Made by a program: the position numbers and the translations under genes. From Verrucomicrobia bacterium UBA1727 (GTDB lineage Bacteria; Verrucomicrobiota; Kiritimatiellia; RFP12; UBA1067), in the NCBI GenBank assembly GCA_002315875.1, contig DCIL01000087.1, positions 7,091-26,175 on the forward strand: a stretch of 19,085 nucleotides of DNA. Direction: 5' to 3'. Every line of letters starts with the position of its first letter. The first letter of the stretch is position 1. Below the pieces are notes generated by a model, which ran no database searches, was not told the origin of the DNA, and saw only the letters and a list, made by a program, of their open reading frames with translations. Positions 1-7,911 of the stretch are shown here, in pieces.

Positions 1-919
1 CCACGGTCGCCGCGAGCGCGTCCGAAACGTAGTCGCCGTTCAAATTCAAGGTCGCAATCACATCGTATTCGGCGGGACGAGTCAGAATCTGCTGGAGGAA
101 CGCATCGCAAATGCAGTCCTTGACCGTAATCATCCTGCCCGTCTTCGGATTCTTGAACTCGCACCACGGACCCTTGTCGATCAGCGCCGCACCGTAATCG
201 CGCTGAGCGAGCTTGTAACCCCAGTCACGGAAAGCACCCTCGGTGAATTTCTGTATGTTCCCCTTGTGGACGAGCGTCACCGACTTGCGGTCATTGTCGA
301 TCGCATAATCAAGCGCCGCCTTGACGAGCCGCTCCGTACCTTCGAGCGATACCGGCTTGATGCCGATCGAGGCCGTCTTCGGAAAGCGTATCTTCTTCAC
401 ACCCATCTCGCCGACGAGGAACGACTTCACCTTCTCAACTTCCGGCGTGCCGTTCATCCACTCGATACCGGCATAGATGTCTTCGGTATTCTCGCGGAAA
501 ATCACCATGTCGGTGAGTTCGGGACGCTTCACCGGGCTCGGCACGCCCTGGAAGTAGCGCACCGGTCTGAGGCACACGTAGAGATCGAGCTCCTGACGCA
601 TCGCCACGTTGATGGAACGGATTCCGCCGCCGACCGGAGTCGTGAGCGGTCCCTTGATCGAGACGAGACATTCGCGGCAGACGTCAAGCGTCTCCTTCGG
701 CAGCCACTCGCCAGTCGCGTTGAACGCCTTTTCGCCCGCGAGCACTTCGCGCCATGCGATCTTGCGCTTCCCGCCGTACGCCTTTTCAACCGCGGCATTC
801 CAAACGACCATCGCGGCCTTGGTAATGTCAGGACCCGTGCCGTCGCCTTCAATGAAAGGAATCTCAGGATTTTCGGGAACGCAGAGCTTCCCGCCGTTCA
901 TAGTTATCTTTTCGCTCAT
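1..919 (-). CDS. icd: Isocitrate dehydrogenase (NADP-type), 3' end cut by window edge
   Basis: Oxidative decarboxylation of isocitrate to 2-oxoglutarate in the TCA cycle, in the cytoplasm. I translated 306 residues from ATG at 919; the reading frame is still open at base 1, so about 110 C-terminal residues are missing compared with the roughly 416-residue E. coli enzyme. The match is co-linear with E. coli Icd at an offset of 11: GGGIRSINVAMRQ places Ser102 at the regulatory/substrate Ser113, Arg108 and Arg118 at Arg119 and Arg129, FRENTEDIYAGIE carries Tyr149 (Tyr160), LVHKGN carries Lys219 (Lys230), and NLNGDYVSD carries the metal ligands Asp296 and Asp300 (Asp307, Asp311). The start is supported by GAGGAAAT just upstream. 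It has its own extended -10 element at 930-938, directly after the ruvB stop. NADP rather than NAD use is inferred from overall similarity; the cofactor-specific residues lie mostly in the missing part. Confidence 0.96.
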   Translation of the reverse strand, partial: MSEKITMNGGKLCVPENPEIPFIEGDGTGPDITKAAMVVWNAAVEKAYGGKRKIAWREVLAGEKAFNATGEWLPKETLDVCRECLVSIKGPLTTPVGGGIRSINVAMRQELDLYVCLRPVRYFQGVPSPVKRPELTDMVIFRENTEDIYAGIEWMNGTPEVEKVKSFLVGEMGVKKIRFPKTASIGIKPVSLEGTERLVKAALDYAIDNDRKSVTLVHKGNIQKFTEGAFRDWGYKLAQRDYGAALIDKGPWCEFKNPKTGRMITVKDCICDAFLQQILTRPAEYDVIATLNLNGDYVSDALAATV

Positions 920-920
920 A

Positions 921-927
921 TTTCCTC
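921..927 (-). promoter_or_regulatory. Shine-Dalgarno of icd, overlapping the predicted transcript start
   Basis: GAGGAAA on the minus strand, ending 1 nt before the icd ATG. The nearby -10 element would put +1 around 923-924, inside this site, so either transcription starts slightly further upstream or the mRNA has only about 5 leader bases. Confidence 0.6.
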
Positions 928-929
928 GT

Positions 930-938
930 ATTATAGCA
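930..938 (-). promoter_or_regulatory. Extended -10 promoter of icd
   Basis: Minus-strand TGCTATAAT preceded by a T-rich ATTTA. It fits the sigma-70 extended -10 consensus TGnTATAAT perfectly. It lies between the ruvB stop (943-945) and the icd start, so icd can be transcribed apart from ruvB. No convincing -35 hexamer is visible; that position falls inside the ruvB 3' end. Confidence 0.65.
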
Positions 939-942
939 TAAA

Positions 943-1935
943 TTACTTGCTGAGCCCCAGGGCCTGATAGGCGAGAGGGGTGGCAACGCGGCCTTTGGGA
1001 GTGCGGTCGAGATACCCTTCCATGATGAGGAACGGCTCGTATGCCTCTTCGACCGTATCCGGCTCCTCGCTGACCGAAACCGCGATGGTGGAAAGTCCCA
1101 CCGGACCTCCCCCGAACTTCACGCAGATCGTTTCCAGAATGCGCCGATCCATCTCATCGAGTCCGTGCGGATCAATCTCCAAAAGCGAAAGCGACTCGGT
1201 GGCGACCGATTCGGTGATGAAATTATCGTGCTTGACCTGGGCGTAGTCCCGAACGCGCCGGAGAAGATTGTTGGCGATTCGCGGAGTACCGCGGCTGCGG
1301 CGCGCGATTTCCAGCGCACCGCCGTCATCAATATCAACCCCGAGCTTGAGCGCACTCCGCCGCACGATCTCCGCCAGTCGCTCCGGTTCGTAGTAGGAAA
1401 GACGATTCACAAGCCCGAAGCGAGCCCGAAGCGGGGCGGCGATGAGGCCGATTCTTGTGGTCGCACCCACAAGCGTGAAGCGCGGCAGATCGAGCCGAAC
1501 ACTGCGCGCATTCGGTCCCTGATCGAGCATGATGTCGATCGCATAATCCTCCATCGCACTGTAGAGGTATTCCTCAACCGTCTTCGCCATGCGGTGGATT
1601 TCGTCGATGAAGACGATATCGCCAGGTTCGAGCGAAGTGAGGAGTCCCGCGAGATCGCCGGGCTTGGTGATCACGGGACCACTTGTCGTCTTCACGTTCA
1701 CGCCCATCGCATTCCCGAGAATATACGAAAGCGTGGTCTTGCCGAGTCCGGGCGGACCGGAGAAAAGCACATGATCAAGAGGTTCGCCGCGGGCCTTCGC
1801 CGCCTCGACCGCCAATAAGAGCCGCTCGCGGATCTTTTCCTGTCCCACGAAACCCTCGAAGTCCACCGGCCTCAACTTGTTGTCAAAGGCCCGGTTGGCA
1901 CGATTGAACTCGTCGCTCGCCTTGATTTCAGCCAT
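943..1935 (-). CDS. ruvB: Holliday junction branch migration ATPase RuvB
   Basis: Hexameric AAA+ motor that, with RuvA, drives branch migration at Holliday junctions in recombination and repair. The product is 330 residues, normal for RuvB. It shows RPxxFExFVGQ near the N terminus (residues 22-31), Walker A GPPGLGKTT (60-68), Walker B DEIHRM (111-116), sensor 1 GATTR (157-161), the arginine-finger stretch APLRARFG (167-174), sensor 2 GTPRIANNLLRR, and a C-terminal winged-helix part with GGGPVGL. A longer upstream reading frame exists, but the family start is the MAEIKASDEF methionine at 1935. That ATG overlaps the stop of the upstream FKP-like gene by 8 nt and has only a weak Shine-Dalgarno, so translational coupling is likely. 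ruvA and ruvC, common neighbours in many bacteria, are not here. Confidence 0.98.
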   Translation of the reverse strand: MAEIKASDEFNRANRAFDNKLRPVDFEGFVGQEKIRERLLLAVEAAKARGEPLDHVLFSGPPGLGKTTLSYILGNAMGVNVKTTSGPVITKPGDLAGLLTSLEPGDIVFIDEIHRMAKTVEEYLYSAMEDYAIDIMLDQGPNARSVRLDLPRFTLVGATTRIGLIAAPLRARFGLVNRLSYYEPERLAEIVRRSALKLGVDIDDGGALEIARRSRGTPRIANNLLRRVRDYAQVKHDNFITESVATESLSLLEIDPHGLDEMDRRILETICVKFGGGPVGLSTIAVSVSEEPDTVEEAYEPFLIMEGYLDRTPKGRVATPLAYQALGLSK

Positions 1936-4048
1936 TGATCTGCATCCCGTCGTTATCGATGTCGAAAGTGTAGAAACGCGAAGCAGGCGAAGGCGGATTC
2001 TTCTCAAGCACCATCCGCACCTTCTTGAGCTCGCGCGGCGACTTGGCAAGAATGTACATAAAACCACCACCGCCAGCGCCCGCCAGCGTAACCGCCGCGA
2101 CATGTGGACGAATGAGGTCGATGATGTCATCCACCTTCTCATTCGTCGAGCCGGCGTCCAAAAGCTTCTTGTCGCGCCAATACCTGTTCACACAGCCAGC
2201 GAAGGTTTCGAGATCGCCCTGCTGAAGTGCCGCGGCCGCCTTGGCGGCGTCCGCCTTGACACTGCCGATGAGCACCTTCGCAAAACCATGCGGATTCTCC
2301 TCGTAGAAGCCCAGGACACGCCTCAGGACATTGCGCGCCATGCGTTTTTGTCCCGTAAAATAAAGCGCACTCCGCTCCTTGAGTGCCTTCAGCGTCTTCA
2401 CCGGAATCTGCACCGGCTCCACTGCGATCTGCTGGCGTTCACCCTTACGCGAACGGAGCAGCTTGACGCCGGGAGTCATGCCTGCGAACTGATCCTCCCA
2501 GCCGCCACCGGTGCACATCTCCTGTTCGAGCCGCAGCGTCAACTCGCCGACCCGAGCCGTGTCCACCTCACCAAGCAGCGCGGCAATCGTCGCGGCGCCG
2601 AGAATCGAAGAAGTGCCCATGCCGCTGCCCTTGGGCAGATCCGCCGAAATCGTGATGTCGAGTCCGCGCTCGCCGAACTTGAAGCCGGTCACGGTAAGGG
2701 CGGACTTCACCAGGCAGCACCAGTCGTGCGGATCGTGATGATCGTCAATCTCCGCCTGCGATTCCAAGACCGTCTTGCGGTCGAGATCCTTCGAGACAAT
2801 CTTCACGAGCTTGTCCGCTCGCGGGGCGACCGTGACCTTGATGGGACGCTTTCCGTCGAGCCGCACCGCGGCGGCGAGGACGAGTCCACCCTCCTTCTGA
2901 CAGATCGGCGGCGTATCGGACCATCCCCCTGAAAGATCGATTCGCACCGGAGCGGTGACGGTTATCGTGCGATTCGCCTTCAAGGACGCCTTGCGCACCT
3001 TCAAAAGCCGCTCGTGATTAACTATCTTCATCTTTTCGCTTAGTCCGTGTTTATCCCAAAGTCCATCCGTCTTGAACGTATCGTCAATGTGATACTTGAG
3101 AAAATACCATTCGCTCTTCCCAAGCGGAAGCGCAGTTAGGCACTCGCCTTTCTTGAGGTCCACGCGTCCATATTCCGCAGGCACATTGGTGACGATATTC
3201 TCGCCCGCGAGCGTGCCAAGCGGTGCCGCACAGGAGTCGATGAGGGTAGAGGGTAGAGGGTAGAGGGTAGAGGGTAGAGGGCAGAGGGTAGAGGATAGCT
3301 TTTCGAGGAGTTCGCGGCTGGAACCGATGTGGAAGAATTCGCACTTCGGCGTGACTGCAACCTGAAACGGCGCAAAGCCCGCAAGCAACATCTTCGGAAA
3401 CTCTTCATAGATGTCGCCAGCAATTGGCAGCTTCGTCATCTTCGCCGCGGTCTTCCAATCGAAATACATGATGCCGGTATCGATGAGGAACGTCCCCTTC
3501 GTCACCTTCGGCTTCTGTAGGAAATCGACTACTTTTTCCCTTTCACCTTTTCCTTGTTCCTTTTTCCCTGGCCCATTTTCCTTCGCGACAGCGTATACGC
3601 CGTGGCGTTGCGCTTGCCACGGACCGTCCGGATACGCAACACCGGTCACGCCGCTCTTTGCGAGATCGACCTTCGAATAGTCGAGATAGGGAATCACATC
3701 ACCGCAACAGACAACGACGCCGGACGCGCCGGGCAACTTGAGCTTCGCCATCTCGTCCACGATATGATCGAGCATGGGGCGTCCATCCTTCATCGGCACG
3801 AACGCCTTGCCCATCGCCGCGTATGCGGGAGTGCGCTTGGCGTCCCCGCCTGAATGAACGATGAGAACGCGTCCCGACGTCTTCAGCTTGCGAAGGACGT
3901 TGACCGTCGCCCCAAGCGAACCGACACGCCTGTCGCCGGGATCTGGTACAACGACATAACCAACGCGTCCCTTGAGCTGCGCACGATATCCGCGCGCCTG
4001 CGCCTTATTCGCAGCAGTGATAACAATCAGATCAAAACCTCTCTTCAC
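1928..4048 (-). CDS. fkp: FKP-like bifunctional L-fucokinase / fucose-1-phosphate guanylyltransferase
   Basis: Probably converts free L-fucose to fucose-1-phosphate and then GDP-fucose in the cytoplasm, for salvage and glycan fucosylation. The 706-residue product has an N-terminal nucleotidyltransferase half (about 1-330) with GSLGATVNVL (43-52) and HSGGDAKRTP (65-74), resembling the sugar-nucleotide part of Bacteroides FKP. The C-terminal GHMP kinase half (about 360-706) has PVRIDLSGGWSDTPP (367-381), the ATP loop PKGSGMGTSS (472-481) and LAGAGGGG (655-662). It is much shorter than Bacteroides FKP (about 949). The start is GTG, with AGAGG 9 nt upstream, and an extended -10 lies at 4077-4085. 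Two heptanucleotide tandem arrays sit inside the first half (residues about 161-172 and 252-270). Fucose is inferred from the fucokinase-type GGWSDTPP motif; a related heptose or other 6-deoxysugar substrate cannot be excluded. It overlaps ruvB by 8 nt. Confidence 0.85.
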   Translation of the reverse strand: MKRGFDLIVITAANKAQARGYRAQLKGRVGYVVVPDPGDRRVGSLGATVNVLRKLKTSGRVLIVHSGGDAKRTPAYAAMGKAFVPMKDGRPMLDHIVDEMAKLKLPGASGVVVCCGDVIPYLDYSKVDLAKSGVTGVAYPDGPWQAQRHGVYAVAKENGPGKKEQGKGEREKVVDFLQKPKVTKGTFLIDTGIMYFDWKTAAKMTKLPIAGDIYEEFPKMLLAGFAPFQVAVTPKCEFFHIGSSRELLEKLSSTLCPLPSTLYPLPSTLIDSCAAPLGTLAGENIVTNVPAEYGRVDLKKGECLTALPLGKSEWYFLKYHIDDTFKTDGLWDKHGLSEKMKIVNHERLLKVRKASLKANRTITVTAPVRIDLSGGWSDTPPICQKEGGLVLAAAVRLDGKRPIKVTVAPRADKLVKIVSKDLDRKTVLESQAEIDDHHDPHDWCCLVKSALTVTGFKFGERGLDITISADLPKGSGMGTSSILGAATIAALLGEVDTARVGELTLRLEQEMCTGGGWEDQFAGMTPGVKLLRSRKGERQQIAVEPVQIPVKTLKALKERSALYFTGQKRMARNVLRRVLGFYEENPHGFAKVLIGSVKADAAKAAAALQQGDLETFAGCVNRYWRDKKLLDAGSTNEKVDDIIDLIRPHVAAVTLAGAGGGGFMYILAKSPRELKKVRMVLEKNPPSPASRFYTFDIDNDGMQING
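3242..3297 (-). repeat. Heptanucleotide tandem repeat, 8 units, inside the FKP-like gene
   Basis: Eight head-to-tail copies of a 7-bp unit (plus strand GAGGGTA; coding strand TACCCTC). Units 1-5 and 7 are identical; unit 6 (GAGGGCA) and unit 8 (GAGGATA) differ by one base each. It encodes a Leu-Tyr-Pro-Leu-Pro-Ser-Thr heptapeptide pattern at residues 252-270. No frame of the unit contains a stop, and all three frames give the same cyclic peptide, so a copy-number change would only show its effect downstream, as a frameshift. Confidence 0.97.
3534..3568 (-). repeat. Degenerate heptanucleotide array, 5 units, inside the FKP-like gene
   Basis: Five consecutive 7-bp units on the plus strand: TTTTCCC, TTTCACC, TTTTCCT, TGTTCCT, TTTTCCC. 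The first and last are identical. They encode a Lys/Glu/Gly-rich stretch, GKKEQGKGEREK, at residues 161-172 that looks like an inserted surface loop in the nucleotidyltransferase half. The array is degenerate enough that it is probably stable now. Confidence 0.75.
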
Positions 4049-4076
4049 TTCTCTTCACCTCTTCCAAGTCGCGAAT

Positions 4077-4085
4077 ATTATATCA
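4077..4085 (-). promoter_or_regulatory. Extended -10 promoter of the FKP-like gene and ruvB
   Basis: Minus-strand TGATATAAT preceded by ATTT, in the 54-bp gap after the GH27 fusion gene. It predicts +1 near 4070 and a leader of about 22 nt that contains the AGAGG ribosome-binding site. No clear -35 hexamer. Confidence 0.6.
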
Positions 4086-4102
4086 AAATCCAGTTTTCAC
4101 TC

Positions 4103-7100
4103 TCATCTGCACTTGAGCACCAACGTCGCGTGGGCGGGGATGGTATGGACGGATTCAAGGCAGACCGTGCCAAGGTCGACATTACGCCACACGTCGAACT
4201 GACGGACGCGCCACGGCAGTCCTTCTCGCGCGAAGTTGAGACGCACCTCCTGCGCATACGGCAGGCGATTGACGATCGCGATCGCGGTCGAGCCGTCGTC
4301 GAGGGGACGCTTCCAGATCGCATACGCACCGCTCTCTGCCACGCGGCAGAGCGCAGGACAGCCGAGGGCGTCCTGATGAATGTCTAAAAGATCGTCATTG
4401 CTGAGATACGAAAGCGTCAGATCGTCCAACTGCGTCAGATCGCATCCGAGGAGAATCGGCGAGCAGGTCATCGCCCAAAGCGCGAGATGGGTATACTGCT
4501 CGTTATTCGACAGGTAGCACGGATGCAGATGCTTGCCGTAGGTGCTCACCCTGCCGAATGTCATCATGTCGAGATCGGCCCAGCAGCCAGGACCAGCAAA
4601 CGAAAAGGTGCTCTGCTCGAAGAGCTTTTCCGGCGCCTGATAGATCTTGCCCCACTCGTCCTTCAAGTCGCCGGTCGCGCGCCAGAGATTGCCGCAGCTT
4701 CTCGCCCAAGTACTAACGTTGCCCATTCCATACTGACAGATCGCAAGCACCATATCGCGCTTCTGTCGACGAAGAATGGAATACATCTTGGCGAACGGAG
4801 CGGAAAACTCCTCGCGGCACGCGGGCTTGCGATTTATCACCTGATATCCGCACCAGTCATACTTCAGATAGTCAAATCCCCAATCCGCCCAGGTCGCGGC
4901 ATCAATCTCCTCGTGTCCGTAGCTGCCCTCGAAGCGTCCGCACGTTGCGCGCCCTGGCGAGGAATAGAGTCCGGCACGAAGTCCCTTCGAGTGAATGTAA
5001 TCGGCGAGCGCCTTCATATCGGGGAACGTCGCCGCCGTCAGAAGACGCCCTTCCTTCGTCCGTGTCGGAGTCCGCGGCGTCACTTCCTCATAGGCATGGG
5101 GAAGCGTCCAGCCGTCGTCGAGATTCACGTACATCCAGCCGTGCTCACGAAGTCCGGTCGCAACAATCGCGTCCGCGGCGCGGCGGATATCGGCGTCCGT
5201 GACCTTCGCTCCGAAACAATTCCAGCTGTTCCAGCCGAGCGGCGGCGTCAGCGAAATCGTTTCGCCGACTTTGAGCGTGAACTCGCGCTCGGTGCGTCCG
5301 AAGCGGTTGCCTGCCTTGACGATCATGCGGTAGGCGCCGGCGCGCGCGGGACACCCGACGAGCATCCGCCGCGCGGCATCGAAGGTTACGCCTTCAGGAA
5401 TGTCGCCACCTACCTCGACCTCAATCGGTTGCTCTCCGGCAATCGGAAGATAATAGTCGACGGGATGGCCGGGACGCACACCCCAGACCTTCGGACCATT
5501 GATGCGCGGCATCTGCGACTTCGGCCGTCCGATGACCCCCCATTGCGCGACGAGCGGATCGTCCTTGCCGACAACCTCGATCGCGCCGTCGCTCCCGAGC
5601 GTGAAACGCGCCTCCGCCCAGTCGGCGTGCGCGTAGGCATACGAAGCCCAGTCAAGGCAATCCATCGCCTCCAGCGCGATGATCCGCGCGCCTTCGAGAT
5701 TGACGTGCACATTCAAAGGCGGCGTGCGCTTCTTGCGACTGATGACCGGCGATTCCCAGACCTTCTTGCCGTCCGCAATTATCCTGAACCTGATCGTACC
5801 CAGAACCGCTTCGTTCCAGGCGCGATATTTCTGACCTTCGATCTCCTTGTCGAGTCCGACGATCGCATCGAAGCACTTGACGCGTCCGTTCGCCCTCAGC
5901 ACGATCGCGCTTTCCGCATGCACGCCGACACCGCGCGAGTAAACATTAGTGCCGATGGTCAAGGGGTTACCAAGGAAGGACTTGCGCGATTGGGGACGTC
6001 CACCATAACCGCAACTGGCGGACGAAAGATCCATCTCGTCCAGATACTTCGCGTCATTGTCCAACACCAAAAGCGTCGCCACCTGACGGGCGGGTATGCT
6101 CGGAGTCCTGACGACAAGCTCGTCACCATCGCCCTTCCGCGCCGTCAGCGTTGATTCGGACGATTCGGGACGCAGCCATACGACTTTCGCACCAGCGGGA
6201 CGGCGGATGCGCACTTCGGTAGGCAAAAGCGAGCCGGCCGCGCCATTGTAGAAGGTCACGGCAACGGTACGCCGCGTCTTACGGTCGATGCGCGGATAGA
6301 CGTAGAGCCGATGCGCCCGATCAACCCGAACCGGAAGCCGATCACCAGCCAGCGAATCAAAGACATCCAGCATCGCGGCTCTCTCGGCATGAGTCGGATA
6401 CCTCTGCGCCGCACGGGACGCTATGTCGAAGACCTTGAGACGTCCCGACGCCTCCGCCGCCTTCACGATTTCGCCACCGACCGCACGAAGTCCCTTCACC
6501 GCGCCAGGTGTCACGATCGCAACGCCCCCATCGGCAAAAAGCCGCTCCGCATCCCCAGGCCCCCATTCCGTCAGCGTATCCTCGTTCACATAATGGAAGC
6601 GCGTTCCGGACGATGACACCGTAAGCGGAACGCCGATGCCGGCGAGATCCTGATCATTGCCGCTGCGCACCGAGGACTTCACGCACAAATCGTAATCGGA
6701 GCCGATGAAGCGGGCGATGCCGCCGAGCGACGTCGTACGCGAGATCTCAGCGAGACGCTTGAAATACGGACGCCACGCGGCCATGGTCGCTGCGAATTCC
6801 TCGTAGTAAAAAAGCGGTTCGTGGCGCTTCTCGTCCCAATAATACTCCGTCACCGCATCGCATCCGTTGGCCAGCGCCAGCGCCGACTCCACCGCGATCG
6901 CCTCGGGGGTCTTGTGGAGCGCTTCACGCTGATATATCTCCTGTTCGTAGGAAAGCGCCGAAAGCCGCAGCCCAGACCGCGAAAGGCGTTCCGTCTCAAA
7001 CGCAACCCCGAGCATCTTGTAGACGATCTCGTCCAGATTCTCACCATAGCACAGCGAACCGATGCGAATCGAGGTCGGATGTTTTCCATCTCCCGAAAGC

Positions 7101-7894
7101 GCCTTCAAGAGCGGCTCGTAGTCGCGTCCCGACTCGAGCGTCATCGGCTCCACGCTCTGGTAGGCGACGAGGCACGAGGGATTCGTGCGGTCGGTGCCGC
7201 GGCGCGCCGCCGCTCCGTAGATAGCAAGCGAGTCGGAAAGAAACTTGCGCCAGGCGCGGCGGATCGGATCCTTCTTCTCACCACCTGCGAGGCGACGCAC
7301 GAGTTCTTCGCGCGTTACCTTTTGTCCGAATTCCGCACCGAACGCCGCGAGGCAACGCTTGCAGTAGCATCCGTCATCCTTGCAGTATCCCATTCTGAGA
7401 TCGTCGTCGAGCCAGAGCGAAACTGGCTTCAAGGTCTCTCCCAATGCCGCGGCGTATTCTTCCTCATAACGCAGCACTTCCTGTGAGCGCGGACAGAACA
7501 TCTCCACCCGCCTTCCGTCTTTGGTGACCTGCCAGGCATCGTCGGTAAACGGATGATTGCCGTTCGCGATCTGTCCCGCCCCGGCCGAGCTGTAGATCGA
7601 ACCGTGGCCGAGCGTCGTACCCTGCTGGAAGCCGCAGCGAATACCGGCCTTCTCGCAAAGTTCCTTCATGGGCAGCTGTTTCTTCCAGATGTCGCGAAGA
7701 ATATCGATGCGCGGACCCGCCCCGGCACGTCCAAACCAAAATTCGTCCACGCTCCCGGGATGCCGCCGATTGATCTCCACGATCTGCCGATAATCGTCCT
7801 GCCTCCGCGAGGCGTTCATACGGACGGTAATCAGCGGATGTGCAGGCGCGGCATCCGCCATCATCAGTGACACGGCCAGAACGATAGTCAACAT
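4103..7894 (-). CDS. Exported two-module glycosidase: GH42-like barrel + NPCBM + putative Ig + GH27 alpha-galactosidase
   Basis: A 1263-residue exported enzyme. Residues 1-18 form a short signal-like segment (LTIVLAVSLMMADAAPA). Residues about 20-400 look like a TIM barrel of the GH42 or a related clan A type, with LWLDDDLRMGYC and a CxxDGCYCxRCLxxFG cysteine cluster (171-185), then a linker and a beta domain to about 612. Residues about 614-766 resemble NPCBM (GVGVHAES, DAIVGLD). Residues about 800-878 match the putative-Ig (He_PIG) type, with the associated GPKVWGVRPG lead-in. Residues 883-1263 are GH27: PPLGWNSWNCFG, YVNLDDGW, KYDWCG with expected nucleophile Asp1013, and WRATGD with expected acid/base Asp1076. 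It should release terminal alpha-galactose from glycans; the substrate of the first barrel is unknown. AGGAG lies 5 nt before the ATG, which is 17 bp after the MBL gene, so the two are probably cotranscribed. Confidence 0.9.
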   Translation of the reverse strand: MLTIVLAVSLMMADAAPAHPLITVRMNASRRQDDYRQIVEINRRHPGSVDEFWFGRAGAGPRIDILRDIWKKQLPMKELCEKAGIRCGFQQGTTLGHGSIYSSAGAGQIANGNHPFTDDAWQVTKDGRRVEMFCPRSQEVLRYEEEYAAALGETLKPVSLWLDDDLRMGYCKDDGCYCKRCLAAFGAEFGQKVTREELVRRLAGGEKKDPIRRAWRKFLSDSLAIYGAAARRGTDRTNPSCLVAYQSVEPMTLESGRDYEPLLKALSGDGKHPTSIRIGSLCYGENLDEIVYKMLGVAFETERLSRSGLRLSALSYEQEIYQREALHKTPEAIAVESALALANGCDAVTEYYWDEKRHEPLFYYEEFAATMAAWRPYFKRLAEISRTTSLGGIARFIGSDYDLCVKSSVRSGNDQDLAGIGVPLTVSSSGTRFHYVNEDTLTEWGPGDAERLFADGGVAIVTPGAVKGLRAVGGEIVKAAEASGRLKVFDIASRAAQRYPTHAERAAMLDVFDSLAGDRLPVRVDRAHRLYVYPRIDRKTRRTVAVTFYNGAAGSLLPTEVRIRRPAGAKVVWLRPESSESTLTARKGDGDELVVRTPSIPARQVATLLVLDNDAKYLDEMDLSSASCGYGGRPQSRKSFLGNPLTIGTNVYSRGVGVHAESAIVLRANGRVKCFDAIVGLDKEIEGQKYRAWNEAVLGTIRFRIIADGKKVWESPVISRKKRTPPLNVHVNLEGARIIALEAMDCLDWASYAYAHADWAEARFTLGSDGAIEVVGKDDPLVAQWGVIGRPKSQMPRINGPKVWGVRPGHPVDYYLPIAGEQPIEVEVGGDIPEGVTFDAARRMLVGCPARAGAYRMIVKAGNRFGRTEREFTLKVGETISLTPPLGWNSWNCFGAKVTDADIRRAADAIVATGLREHGWMYVNLDDGWTLPHAYEEVTPRTPTRTKEGRLLTAATFPDMKALADYIHSKGLRAGLYSSPGRATCGRFEGSYGHEEIDAATWADWGFDYLKYDWCGYQVINRKPACREEFSAPFAKMYSILRRQKRDMVLAICQYGMGNVSTWARSCGNLWRATGDLKDEWGKIYQAPEKLFEQSTFSFAGPGCWADLDMMTFGRVSTYGKHLHPCYLSNNEQYTHLALWAMTCSPILLGCDLTQLDDLTLSYLSNDDLLDIHQDALGCPALCRVAESGAYAIWKRPLDDGSTAIAIVNRLPYAQEVRLNFAREGLPWRVRQFDVWRNVDLGTVCLESVHTIPAHATLVLKCR

Positions 7895-7911
7895 AGCAAC
7901 TCCTAACTTGT

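Noticed and set aside
1936..2142. N-terminal extension of ruvB by about 69 codons
   Set aside because: The extra residues are out-of-frame sequence of the FKP-like gene with no RuvB similarity; the family start is the ATG at 1935.
3242..3297. The tandem array as a CRISPR array or a transcription-factor site cluster
   Set aside because: Units are 7 bp with no spacers, and they lie in coding sequence with all frames open, which fits a microsatellite-type repeat.
4487..6154. A 555-codon plus-strand open frame inside the GH27 fusion gene
   Set aside because: Shadow of the GH27, NPCBM and Ig coding sequence; low-complexity Arg/Leu/His composition and no conserved motif.
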